A DNA stretch of 64,000 bases, taken from Bacteroidales bacterium. GTDB taxonomy: Bacteria; Bacteroidota; Bacteroidia; Bacteroidales; UBA932. The stretch lies in assembly GCA_028707695.1 (NCBI GenBank), contig JAQWAL010000002.1, positions 1-64,000 of the forward strand, written 5' to 3'. A model generated the notes under the pieces. That model was given only the letters and a program-made list of their open reading frames with translations. It was not told where the DNA came from and made no database searches. How positions within the stretch are numbered: position 1 is the first letter of the stretch; the number at the start of each line of letters is the position of its first letter. Shown in pieces: positions 51,850-60,826 of the stretch. Both the position numbers and the translations under genes were made by a program.

Positions 51850-52414
51850 CAAAGCTCATATTGTGGTAGATATGCTCTACGACTTCATTGATGGCAGCAT
51901 GGCTTGCCACAACTCTGCAAACGCCGTTGAAAACAGCATACTGTTCATCAATTCAAATCCTGGAATACCTGTCTACTACATTACAGACTCCCATCCTGCC
52001 AACCACTGTTCTTTCAAGGAAAACGGTGGAATTTGGCCTGCACACTGTGTCAAGGGCACTCATGGCCAAAAAATTCATGAAGCATATTACCAAAAGGTTG
52101 AGAACAAATCAAACTCCCCATGCCTAATCAACACATTACTCAAAGGAGAGGATCCGGCAAAAGAACAGTATTCTGGTTTCGAAGCCATTGGCAATGCAGG
52201 GGAAACTTTGAAAGATTACTTGCTGCAAAAGGAAGTACAAACAGTTTATGTAAGCGGAATAGCTACTGAGTACTGTATTAACGAAACCGTTACAGACCTT
52301 CAAAAAGCTGGTTTCAAAGTTATTCTCATATCCAAGGCTTTGGCATATGTAAACGAAACCGGACATAAAGAGACATTGGAAAAACTTAAAGATTCCGGAA
52401 TTGAAATAATATAA
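51842..52414 (+). CDS. pncA: Nicotinamidase
   Basis: Hydrolyses nicotinamide to nicotinate. In 190 residues the catalytic triad is Asp10 (IVVDMLYDF), Lys101 (LLKGEDP) and Cys145 (IATEYC), with metal ligands in DSHPANH (Asp49, His51, His55). The Y/SGFE block after the lysine is also typical of nicotinamidase rather than isochorismatase. Overlaps pncB by 8 bases. Confidence 0.93.
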   Translation: MNDKAHIVVDMLYDFIDGSMACHNSANAVENSILFINSNPGIPVYYITDSHPANHCSFKENGGIWPAHCVKGTHGQKIHEAYYQKVENKSNSPCLINTLLKGEDPAKEQYSGFEAIGNAGETLKDYLLQKEVQTVYVSGIATEYCINETVTDLQKAGFKVILISKALAYVNETGHKETLEKLKDSGIEII

Positions 52415-52421
52415 CCTGTTT

Positions 52422-53396
52422 ATGATTAATATTGGTCTGGACCTTGGGGGAACAAAGATTTCGGGAGCTGTTTTTACCGAAAACAATTCCATGCTCATTA
52501 GGGAAACCAAATACCTTGAAGGTCGCCAGGGTAACCAGGTTGCCCAACTAATTACCGAAGTCTCCGATTTGCTCATTGAAAAAGCTGGAATAACCAGCTC
52601 AACAACATTCAACATAGGAATATGTGTCCCAGGAATTGCCTACTCCAAAAATGGTATGGTATGGGCTCCCAATATAAAAGGTTGGGACAGGTTCCCATTG
52701 AAAGAATTTTTGCTGCAAAAATATCCTCAGGCACAAATCATGGTAGAAAGTGACCGCACGTGTTATATCCTGGGTGAAGTCAGCCAAGGAGTTGCAAAAG
52801 GATGCGAAAACGCAATATTCATTGCTGTCGGGACTGGTATCGGCGCCGGAATATTGATTGACGGAAGGGTTTTGCACGGAGCATCAGACATTGTTGGCGC
52901 AACAGGATGGATGGCATTGCAGCCTCCCTACCAATCGAAGTGGGATGAATGCGGATGCTTCGAAAGTGAAGCCTCCGGCAACGGGATAAGGTCTAGGGCA
53001 AAAGAACTGGTAAAGCAAATGGGAAACAAATACCAAGGGTTGCTGTCAAAAGGAACCCTGGAATCCATTACCACTAAAATGATTTTTGAAGCATACGACC
53101 ATAACGATCCAATAGCATCAGAGGTAATAGACAAAGCAATACAATTTTGGGGAATGGCTTCTGCAAACTTCATCTCACTTTTCAATCCAGAGATGATTGT
53201 TTTTGGTGGAGGAGTTTTTGGACCTGCCTCAAAATTTATTGAAAGGATACATGCAGAGGCAACAAAATGGGCACAACCTATTGCAATGAAAGAGTGTCGT
53301 TTTGCAGCAACCACGCTCCCCGACACTGCCGGATTGTACGGTGCCGGAGCAATTGCCCGCATAGGCAACTACAACTCCACCAATAATACCAAATAA
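52422..53396 (+). CDS. ROK-family sugar kinase, divergent zinc/sugar motif
   Basis: A 324-residue protein with the ATP motif GLDLGGTKISGAVF, CVPGIA, FIAVGTGIGAGILIDGRVLHG and the catalytic aspartate in VESDRTCYI. The ROK sugar-contact ExGH is replaced by ATGW (VGATGWMAL) and the CxCGxxGCxE zinc motif is reduced to ECGCFESEASG. Hence it is unlikely to be a plain glucokinase or N-acetylglucosamine kinase. It starts 7 bases after pncA and leads into MFS and SIS genes, so an unusual amino- or phospho-sugar is likely. It could also be non-catalytic. Confidence 0.86.
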   Translation: MINIGLDLGGTKISGAVFTENNSMLIRETKYLEGRQGNQVAQLITEVSDLLIEKAGITSSTTFNIGICVPGIAYSKNGMVWAPNIKGWDRFPLKEFLLQKYPQAQIMVESDRTCYILGEVSQGVAKGCENAIFIAVGTGIGAGILIDGRVLHGASDIVGATGWMALQPPYQSKWDECGCFESEASGNGIRSRAKELVKQMGNKYQGLLSKGTLESITTKMIFEAYDHNDPIASEVIDKAIQFWGMASANFISLFNPEMIVFGGGVFGPASKFIERIHAEATKWAQPIAMKECRFAATTLPDTAGLYGAGAIARIGNYNSTNNTK

Positions 53397-53402
53397 ATAA
53401 AC

Positions 53403-54548
53403 ATGGAATCAACAAAAAACAACAAAACAGTATTGGCGGCAGGCTTTTCCGGAATGGTTTTTTTTGGGGTGGCATTCGTTATCATGGGGGCAGTTTTGCC
53501 TTCCCTCATCCAGAAATTCAATCTGGACACAACCTCGGCATCCACACTTGCCGGCCTTTTACCATTTGGAATTTTACTTGGATCAGTTATTTTCGGGCCG
53601 GTAATTGACCGTTTTGGATACAAAGCCCTGATGATTGCAGCCAGCATGATAACAATTGCAGGATTGGAGTTGCTGGCATTTTCCGGTTCTGTACAATCTG
53701 CAAGGTTTGCAATCTTCCTTATAGGTTTTGGTGGAGGCACATTGAACGGATTGACCAATGCATTGGTCTCCGACATATCAGACGACTCTGCCAGAGCATC
53801 CAACCTGAGCATACTTGGACTGTTCTATACTATTGGAGCTGTGGCAATACCACTGCTTTTTGCTACCCTCTCAAAGACCGTATCATATTCCGCAATAGTT
53901 TCAAATGCAGGCATTTTGATGTCATTACCAATTTTTTATTATTTATTCTTAAAATTCCCCGATGCAAAATTCAAACAGGGGATACCATTTGCCAAAGTAA
54001 TTGCACTTGTAAAAGAGCCTTTCCTTATCATCCTAAGTTTTGTGTTGTTTTTCCAGAGTGGTCTTGAAGGGATCAGTAACAATTGGATACCTGCATACCT
54101 GGAACAAACATCCTCTGCAGCCAGGGAACTCTCAATGTATGCACTTACAGCTATCATTGTGGGGATTGGTGCCGGACGTCTGCTCCTGGGCTTTTTGCTG
54201 AGATTCATTTCCAAACATATAACACTTGTTGCAAGCATGTTTATATCTGCAACCGGTATTATCATATTGGCTTATTACAAAAATCCTTCATTTATATTGC
54301 CTGCAAGTTTCCTGCTTGGTTTGGGTTTTGCATCTTCCTTCCCCGTCATCCTTGGGGAAATTGGTGAGAAATACAAAGAAATGTCAGGAACAGCTTTTAG
54401 TATCGCATTGGTGATAGCCCTGACAGGTAACACATTGCTCAATCTGCTTGTAGGAATGGTTTCCCTGGACAATTTCCACTTGATTGTATTGGGTTCCACA
54501 GCAGCGATAGTATCACTTTATTTACTGAGTTTAACTTTAAAAAAATAG
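53403..54548 (+). CDS. Major facilitator superfamily transporter
   Basis: A 381-residue protein with 12 predicted membrane helices, the loop-2/3 signature GSVIFGPVIDRFGYKALMI, and a second half with GAGRLLLGFLLRF. It has no large extra domain. By context (ROK kinase 6 bases before, SIS gene 5 bases after) it imports the sugar handled by this operon. It resembles the sugar/fucose-permease branch of MFS; the substrate is unknown. Confidence 0.87.
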   Translation: MESTKNNKTVLAAGFSGMVFFGVAFVIMGAVLPSLIQKFNLDTTSASTLAGLLPFGILLGSVIFGPVIDRFGYKALMIAASMITIAGLELLAFSGSVQSARFAIFLIGFGGGTLNGLTNALVSDISDDSARASNLSILGLFYTIGAVAIPLLFATLSKTVSYSAIVSNAGILMSLPIFYYLFLKFPDAKFKQGIPFAKVIALVKEPFLIILSFVLFFQSGLEGISNNWIPAYLEQTSSAARELSMYALTAIIVGIGAGRLLLGFLLRFISKHITLVASMFISATGIIILAYYKNPSFILPASFLLGLGFASSFPVILGEIGEKYKEMSGTAFSIALVIALTGNTLLNLLVGMVSLDNFHLIVLGSTAAIVSLYLLSLTLKK

Positions 54549-54553
54549 AACAT

Positions 54554-55315
54554 ATGTTAGCATTAGAATGGTTGAATAACGCCCGTGAGGTAATGTCCAA
54601 GATTGAAGGGACACAACTTGAGAATATCAAAAAAGCAGCGACCGTAATGGCAGACTCCATTGAAAAAGGAAGATGGGTCCACACATTCGGATGTGGCCAC
54701 GCGACTATACCCGTAGAAGAGATGTACCCAAGGATTGGTGGATTCGTAGGATTCCATCCCATTGTAGAGCTTCCTTTGACATTCTTCACACGCATTACAG
54801 GCGAAATGGGGATACATCAATTTCTTTTCCTGGAACGTGCAGAGGGATATGGAGATGCAATAATGAAATCCTACAATTTCCACAACCAGGATACAATGTG
54901 GATTTTTTCCCACACAGGCATCAACAACGTCAACATAGATGTGGCACTCAAAGCTAAAGAAGCTGGAATGAAAGTGATAGTGTTTGGATCTGCATCTGAG
55001 TCTGCAGACAAGAAAACCCGACATTCATGTGGGAAAACATTGTTCCAGCTAGCAGATATCGTGGTTGATTCTTGCGCCCCGCTTGTAGATGCCAGTGTTA
55101 CCCTCAAAAACCATCAAGACAAAGTAGGTCCTGTCTCTACACTTGCATTCATAACACTTGTATGGATGACTGTCACAACTGTAGCCGAAATCCTTGCTGA
55201 CAGAGGTGTAAAACTATACATCCATCCATCACACAATGTACCGGGAGATACCACTGCCCACCAAAGACTGGATGCCTGCATAGACGAATACAAGAAAAAA
55301 GTAGCTGGAATATAG
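54554..55315 (+). CDS. SIS-domain phosphosugar-binding protein (UPF0309-like)
   Basis: A 253-residue protein with one SIS domain. WVHTFGCGHATIPVEEMYPRIGGFVGF, MWIFSHTGINNVNIDVALKAKEAGMKVIVFGS and ADIVVDSCAPLVDASV match the UPF0309 group, uncharacterised sugar-phosphate isomerases or binding proteins. With the kinase and permease it would complete an uptake-phosphorylation-isomerisation route. No promoter box separates it from the MFS gene. Confidence 0.86.
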   Translation: MLALEWLNNAREVMSKIEGTQLENIKKAATVMADSIEKGRWVHTFGCGHATIPVEEMYPRIGGFVGFHPIVELPLTFFTRITGEMGIHQFLFLERAEGYGDAIMKSYNFHNQDTMWIFSHTGINNVNIDVALKAKEAGMKVIVFGSASESADKKTRHSCGKTLFQLADIVVDSCAPLVDASVTLKNHQDKVGPVSTLAFITLVWMTVTTVAEILADRGVKLYIHPSHNVPGDTTAHQRLDACIDEYKKKVAGI

Positions 55316-55366
55316 CATTATAAACCAGCACATTACACATCAAACAACAGTTTGGAATATTTTTTG

Positions 55367-55374
55367 TATGTTTG
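55367..55374 (+). promoter_or_regulatory. -7 promoter box of the porin gene
   Basis: TATGTTTG matches TAnnTTTG, 39 bases before the ATG at 55414. It shows that the in-frame ATG at 55372 lies within the box and cannot be used. Confidence 0.5.
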
Positions 55375-55413
55375 CAGCTTGTTATGTGCAAAATTATGCA
55401 AGAAAATAAAGGT

Positions 55414-57549
55414 ATGAAAAAGAGCATTTCGGTTATTTCAACCGTAGTGCTCTTATACATTCACGCCTTGCTACCAGCCCAAACCCTCCAACCACAAGAC
55501 ACTATAGTGTCGGGTAAGGACACCTCTGTCATAACTCAAATAGACAGCACATTAACAAAAAGGGAGTTAAAGGCTATAGAAAAAGAGAAAAAATTCCTTG
55601 TCAAACAAAAAGAGAGGGAGACCAAAGATAGTCTCAAAGCCATCAGCGATAGCATAAAATGGTCACAGCCAAGGATACTGGAAACCTATATTTTGCCTGA
55701 CTCACTAAAATACAAAAGACTCATCACCTGGAAGCACGACAGCTGGTTGAACAATATCGAGATGTTGAATCCAGATACAACATACCAAGAGAACTTCCAT
55801 GTATACCCATTCATGAAAAATGATGTAGGTGGCACATACCTGGGTGTTTCGGGTTCTGCAGCAATAACCCACAATTATTTCAAACGGGACAAACTGGATA
55901 TTTTCGAGCCGTTTGAACCCTATCTTGCATGGAGCCACACAATTGACAATGTACCTTTTTACAACGTAAAGACCCCGTATACAGAACTTGCCTACTGGGG
56001 AACCCTGTTTGCAAACAGGGATAAAGAGGAGAGCAACATCAAAGTGATGCACACCCAAAACCTATCCCCTTCCTGGAATATCAATTTCACTTACAACAGA
56101 TACGGTGGCGTTGGCCTAGCACAACGGGAAGCCACGGACAACAGGACAGTAACCTTGACAACAAACTACCTTGGAAAAAAATACCTAATGCATGGTGGTT
56201 ATATATACCAAGGTATAAAAAGGGAAGAAAACGGAGGTATACTAGACGACAAAATGGTCATTGACACAACCGTTGACGACTCCAAAGAGCTCGAATACCG
56301 TTTAAGGGAGGCCGACAACCAACTAAAAAGGAACACATTGTTCCTGACTCACTCATATGGTCTTCCAATAAGATGGAACAAAGATGACACATTAGCTGTA
56401 GGCGAAGGCACTATTACATATTTTGGACACACTTTCGAGTACACTACATATACAAAAAAATACACCGACAAGATTGAACTTACAGACTCTGTCGGCCGGG
56501 CAATGTACAACAACATATTCCTTATTTCCCCCACAACATCATCAGACTCCATCAGGGTGAGCAGCTTGCAAAACAAAGCATTCATAAGGATACAACCATG
56601 GGGCAAAGATGCCATACTATCAAAACTTGATGGAGGTATTGGGCACCAATACATGAACGTGTACAACTTCAGGCCTGACTACTATCTCCACGGAACCAGC
56701 AACCAGACATACAACAATGTATTCGTCTATTTTGGTGCCCAGGGAAATTTCAGGAAATACTTCAAATGGGATGCAAATGCCAAATATGACCTATCTGGAT
56801 ACTATGCAAACAATTTCAGATTCGATTCCAAAGCTATATTCTCATTCTATCCTCACAAAGAGGGAATACATTTGACAGCAGCCATCAAACTAGACAACCG
56901 CCGGCCCGGCTGGTTGAGCAATTCATACTATTCCAACCACTACCAATGGGAAAACAACTTCGAAAACATAACAGAAACCAAACTTGAAGGATACCTTAAT
57001 ATCCCAAAATACAAATTGACCATTTTTGCCGGCTATTCGGCAATTAATAACCCCACATATTTTGGAACACAAGGTTATGCAGCACAACACTTGGACATTG
57101 TCTCTGTACTCTCTGCATACATCCAGAAAAACTTCAGATTAGGATTCCTGCACCTGGACAACAGGGTACTTTTTCAAATGAGCTCAAACAAAGAGATCAT
57201 ACCGCTACCGGAAATCAGTGCTAACTTAAAATATTACATGCAGTTTGAACTTGTAAAGAATGTTCTTACCGCACAAATAGGAGCTGATGTAACATACAAC
57301 ACTCCATACTTTGCACAAGCATACAACCCCGCTCTTGGGGTTTTCCAAAATCAAAACGAAAGGGAAATAGGAAACTATCCCTATATAGATGGTTTTGTAA
57401 ACCTCCAATGGAAAAGAGCCAGCATTTTTGTCAAATACCTGAATGCTGCACAAGGTTGGCCGGACGGCGATTATTTTTCTGCTCATCATTACTTCAGGCC
57501 GCAAACTGCTATAAAAGTTGGTATGCACTGGCCATTTTACGTAAAATAA
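55414..57549 (+). CDS. Putative porin (Porin_10 family), outer membrane
   Basis: A 711-residue protein with a signal peptide (to about residue 22, LLPAQ), a charged helical stretch (TKRELKAIEKEKKFLVKQKERETK) and a long beta-barrel rich in aromatic residues, ending WPFYVK. The first barrel motifs (FHVYPFMKNDVGGTYLGVSGSAA, FEPFEPYLAWSHTIDNVPFYNVKTPYTELAY) are characteristic of the Bacteroidota Porin_10 group. Diffusion substrate unknown. ATG 55396 is a possible alternative start. The MltF-like gene follows by 11 bases. Confidence 0.87.
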   Translation: MKKSISVISTVVLLYIHALLPAQTLQPQDTIVSGKDTSVITQIDSTLTKRELKAIEKEKKFLVKQKERETKDSLKAISDSIKWSQPRILETYILPDSLKYKRLITWKHDSWLNNIEMLNPDTTYQENFHVYPFMKNDVGGTYLGVSGSAAITHNYFKRDKLDIFEPFEPYLAWSHTIDNVPFYNVKTPYTELAYWGTLFANRDKEESNIKVMHTQNLSPSWNINFTYNRYGGVGLAQREATDNRTVTLTTNYLGKKYLMHGGYIYQGIKREENGGILDDKMVIDTTVDDSKELEYRLREADNQLKRNTLFLTHSYGLPIRWNKDDTLAVGEGTITYFGHTFEYTTYTKKYTDKIELTDSVGRAMYNNIFLISPTTSSDSIRVSSLQNKAFIRIQPWGKDAILSKLDGGIGHQYMNVYNFRPDYYLHGTSNQTYNNVFVYFGAQGNFRKYFKWDANAKYDLSGYYANNFRFDSKAIFSFYPHKEGIHLTAAIKLDNRRPGWLSNSYYSNHYQWENNFENITETKLEGYLNIPKYKLTIFAGYSAINNPTYFGTQGYAAQHLDIVSVLSAYIQKNFRLGFLHLDNRVLFQMSSNKEIIPLPEISANLKYYMQFELVKNVLTAQIGADVTYNTPYFAQAYNPALGVFQNQNEREIGNYPYIDGFVNLQWKRASIFVKYLNAAQGWPDGDYFSAHHYFRPQTAIKVGMHWPFYVK

Positions 57550-57560
57550 TCAATAGCCAT

Positions 57561-58622
57561 ATGAGGTCTATTTTAAAATTAATTATCGCACTCTTTTTTA
57601 TAATCATCCACCCGGTACTTTCATCATCGGACGAAGGTCACAGTGCAGAGAGCTATTCCTTCCATTTGGAGGGCTCCCATCTCAACGCCATGGTCAACAT
57701 AAACGGTGGAATGTACCTTAACCATGGACATCCTGTAGGATTCCATTTCGAACTACTAAACCGCTTTGCATCACATCAAAATTGCAATATAAAAATTTCT
57801 CCTGCACAAGATAAGGATCCATGGGAGCAACTGCTATCAGGAAAAACCGACATCCTGGTTATGGATGCCCAAAAAGACTCCATTCCCGAAGAATTCTCAG
57901 ACAAAGTAATTGCCAGTCTGGAACTGAACTCCAACAATCAAGTATGGGTAGTAAGGAAAAGTGACTTTCCAATCTTGCAAAGCATGAATTACTGGTTTGG
58001 TTATTACAACCATACAAAAGAGTACAAGAATCTGGAAAACAAATATTACAGGATATACAGCAGGACAAATTTCAATAACGGACCTGTGAACGTATTGTCT
58101 CCTTACGACCATATCATAAAACAATATTCCCGCCAACTAGGATGGGATTGGAGGTTGCTTGCATCTTTGATATACCAGGAAAGCAAATTCAAAGTTAGTG
58201 CCCGCTCTTCCCGAAATGCCTACGGATTGATGCAAGTATTGCCTTCTACGGCAAAAGCATATGATATAGATAATTTGTATGATCCTGAACAAAACATAAA
58301 AGCAGGAACCCTGTTTTTAAGGAGACTGGTGAATCTATACAACAAGGAGGAGATAGATTCCCTTAATAAAATCAAGCTTGTCCTTGCAGCCTACAACGCA
58401 GGAGAGGGAAGGGTTGCAGACATACAAAGGGTTGCTGAGTATAAGCAAATCAACCAATACCATTGGGATAGTCTAAAAACCGTTATCCCCCTGATGAATC
58501 ACAAAGGAGAAATCCCAATGGACCTCCTGAAACACGGGTCGTTCAAAGGCATTGAAACATTGAATTTTGTAGATGAAATATTAGGAAGGTACGACAACTA
58601 CAAAGCGCTGGTTAAAAAATAA
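57561..58622 (+). CDS. Membrane-bound lytic transglycosylase MltF-like
   Basis: A 353-residue enzyme: signal peptide, an N-terminal solute-binding-like domain (about residues 40-180, shorter than in MltF), and a C-terminal SLT domain with the catalytic glutamate in YQESKF, NAYGLMQVLPSTAKAY and AAYNAGEGRV. It cleaves peptidoglycan to anhydromuropeptides, whose sugar can be recycled by AnmK (26.4 kb). ATG at 57561 is chosen: the longer open frame begins inside the porin gene. Confidence 0.9.
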   Translation: MRSILKLIIALFFIIIHPVLSSSDEGHSAESYSFHLEGSHLNAMVNINGGMYLNHGHPVGFHFELLNRFASHQNCNIKISPAQDKDPWEQLLSGKTDILVMDAQKDSIPEEFSDKVIASLELNSNNQVWVVRKSDFPILQSMNYWFGYYNHTKEYKNLENKYYRIYSRTNFNNGPVNVLSPYDHIIKQYSRQLGWDWRLLASLIYQESKFKVSARSSRNAYGLMQVLPSTAKAYDIDNLYDPEQNIKAGTLFLRRLVNLYNKEEIDSLNKIKLVLAAYNAGEGRVADIQRVAEYKQINQYHWDSLKTVIPLMNHKGEIPMDLLKHGSFKGIETLNFVDEILGRYDNYKALVKK

Positions 58623-58633
58623 CCCGAAACAAA

Positions 58634-59872
58634 CTATTTTACCCTTAAAGTCTTGTCCGGGCTAACTTTGGAAATAAACAAAGAAGGGATCATAAGAAGC
58701 ATTGCAATCAACACCACCGAAGCAATGTTCAAAACCAGCAATTTGCCCCAATTCATGTGAATCGGTACATGATCAACAAAATAATTTGCAGGGTCCAATG
58801 GAATCAATTTATAAAGAGACTGGACCCTGGCCAAAACAATTGCTATTCCGTTTCCTGCAATCATACCCCAGAACACCAGCACCATAGCCCTTGAAAGAAA
58901 TATTTTGTGAATAGCAGAATCCCTCATACCCAAAGATTTGAGAACTCCGATCATGGATGTTTTTTCGAACAACAATATCAACAAGCCAGAAATCATATTG
59001 AACCCTGCAACGAAAATCATCAACAGCATTATTACAAGAACATTGAAATCCAACAACCTCAACCAATCAAAAAGATGCGGGAATAATTCATCTACCTTTG
59101 TCACGAAATAGGACTCATCAACAGGAGCATTTTCAATCAATGATTCTATCTCAGATGCGCTCCTGTCCAAAAATTTGTGATTTAAAAGTTTCACCTCCAG
59201 ACCAGAAACCTCATTACCATCCCAACCATTCACATCCTGTACAAATGAGAGCCCGGTTACCAATAAAGATTGGTCCAGGTCTTCCAGCTGGGCATCGTAT
59301 ATTCCGGAAAGTACAAACTGTCTCACTTTTACAACCTCATCTATAAAATAGACAAGCACCCGGTCACCAACCGAAAAACCAAGCATTCCGGACAATCTTT
59401 TGGACATCATCAACTGAGGCACTTTCAAAGTATCGCTTATTTCGGGCAACTGACCTTCACTCAAGGAAGTTTCAAAAAAACTCCAGTCAAAGGAATCATC
59501 CACTCCTTTCAACAACACGCCTTGTATTGCATCTTCTTTTTTAATAATACCGGTCCTGTAGGCATATGAAGTAACAGATGACACATTACCCATGGAAATC
59601 AAAGAATCCATAAATGAGGGAGTGGCATTCACAGGATACTGGTCTGTTGTAACATCAACCCCAGGACTATGGAGCAATATTTCTCCTGAAAAGCCAGTTG
59701 CTTTGTTCTTGATTTCCCTTTTGAAGCCATCTGATATGGCTACGGCAAGAATCATTACCAATATACTGATAGCTACCGAAACTCCGGCAATAACGGAACT
59801 ACCGTTGGAAAGCCCCTTTTTACCGGGTCTTTTTTTCCATAAAGTTTTTGCAATAAAGATATTTGTATTCAA
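58634..59872 (-). CDS. LolC/LolE-type ABC transporter permease
   Basis: A 412-residue permease of the FtsX/MacB superfamily with one N-terminal helix (GSSVIAGVSVAISILVMILAVAISDGFK), a periplasmic domain at about residues 50-260, and three C-terminal helices (MIFVAGFNMISGLLILLFEKTSMIGVLKSLGMR is the conserved loop/helix). In the LolCDE complex such proteins extract lipoproteins from the inner membrane. No ATPase gene is adjacent; one would be supplied elsewhere. Confidence 0.88.
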   Translation of the reverse strand: MNTNIFIAKTLWKKRPGKKGLSNGSSVIAGVSVAISILVMILAVAISDGFKREIKNKATGFSGEILLHSPGVDVTTDQYPVNATPSFMDSLISMGNVSSVTSYAYRTGIIKKEDAIQGVLLKGVDDSFDWSFFETSLSEGQLPEISDTLKVPQLMMSKRLSGMLGFSVGDRVLVYFIDEVVKVRQFVLSGIYDAQLEDLDQSLLVTGLSFVQDVNGWDGNEVSGLEVKLLNHKFLDRSASEIESLIENAPVDESYFVTKVDELFPHLFDWLRLLDFNVLVIMLLMIFVAGFNMISGLLILLFEKTSMIGVLKSLGMRDSAIHKIFLSRAMVLVFWGMIAGNGIAIVLARVQSLYKLIPLDPANYFVDHVPIHMNWGKLLVLNIASVVLIAMLLMIPSLFISKVSPDKTLRVK

Positions 59873-59910
59873 TAATTAAAAAATATTATTATATTTGTCT
59901 ACTGTTAGTC

Positions 59911-59932
59911 ATTACTTAACCTATTACTTAAC
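59911..59932. repeat. Direct repeat upstream of the LolC/E-type permease gene
   Basis: ATTACTTAAC occurs twice (59911-59920 and 59923-59932), 12 bases apart start to start, in the 99-base gap between the SirB1-like gene and the permease gene. It could bind a tandem regulator on one face of the helix. Confidence 0.5.
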
Positions 59933-59971
59933 TTCGACCTCTGTGATCTCAAAAAGATTATGGAGGTTTTT

Positions 59972-60826
59972 TCACAGAAACCTCTTCCCTCCCATAACAG
60001 ATACAACTCTCTCCATCCTTGTCACCGACACATTATCCCCGTTGTTCCTGAACACAAAAGCAAGCAGTTCTGCATAAATTGAAAGCAGGGCACGCTCTTG
60101 TTCTACCCTCAAAGAATCTGGGCTGTAAACCATTCCAATATCTTCAAAAAACTGCCGAAGGGTATCTTCTACAAAAATCGCCCCCTTTTTGAAAATATTC
60201 AGGTAAAACAGGATCTTCCCGTCGTTATCCAAATATACGGGTACAAAACCTCCGGGAAAACACAAAGGATAAATTGGTAAACCCACAGCTCCTGCCAGAA
60301 GGAAATAGACAAGGGTTACAGTAACAGGATTCCCCCCCCTTGACAACAATACCCTATCCATTAACGCTTTTTCACTATCCTGCATCCTTGTGTCCAAATG
60401 TTTAAATCCAATCCTCTTGAAAAACAAATAATTGAAAATTTCCACATTCTCCACAGGAGTTTTTTCTTCCGATATCTCCATTGCGATTTCGTCAGAAAGT
60501 TCCTCTATACTTTGAAAAAACAACACATCATTTACAAAAGGGTCGGCAATTCTGGTAATCAGGTACATTGCCATATCCAGTTTAGGTTGAGGATCTGCCA
60601 GCAAGCTACTTAACTTATCAAGAGCAATATCAGCTTTTATCTCTGCCAAAATAGAGATGTATTTTTCTTTTTTTGCTTCTTCAGCTTCTGGTATCACATA
60701 TCTTTCTATCTGATCTATTGCCTCTTCTCCTCTCTCCATCAATCTCTCTTTCACAGCATTCCTGACAACAGGATCTGGGTCCTCCATCAAATAAACAAGT
60801 GATATCAATTCCGAATCAGGTCTCAT
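59972..60826 (-). CDS. SirB1/transglutaminase-like (Transglut_core2) protein
   Basis: A 284-residue protein with an N-terminal alpha-helical, HEAT-like stretch (DPDPVVRNAVKERLMERGEEAID) and a transglutaminase-like region: VEIFNYLFFKRIGFKH, SRGGNPVTVTLVYFLLAGAVGLPIYPLCFPGGF. This fits the SirB1 family of unknown activity; the catalytic Cys-His-Asp set of transglutaminases is not clear. Its start overlaps the stop of the nucleoside phosphorylase gene (4 bases, ATGA). Confidence 0.82.
   Translation of the reverse strand: MRPDSELISLVYLMEDPDPVVRNAVKERLMERGEEAIDQIERYVIPEAEEAKKEKYISILAEIKADIALDKLSSLLADPQPKLDMAMYLITRIADPFVNDVLFFQSIEELSDEIAMEISEEKTPVENVEIFNYLFFKRIGFKHLDTRMQDSEKALMDRVLLSRGGNPVTVTLVYFLLAGAVGLPIYPLCFPGGFVPVYLDNDGKILFYLNIFKKGAIFVEDTLRQFFEDIGMVYSPDSLRVEQERALLSIYAELLAFVFRNNGDNVSVTRMERVVSVMGGKRFL

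Noticed and set aside
59895-60077. Plus-strand 60-codon frame just behind a TATATTTG box
   Set aside because: It runs antisense into the SirB1-like gene, has no signal or known domain; the box alone does not support a gene.
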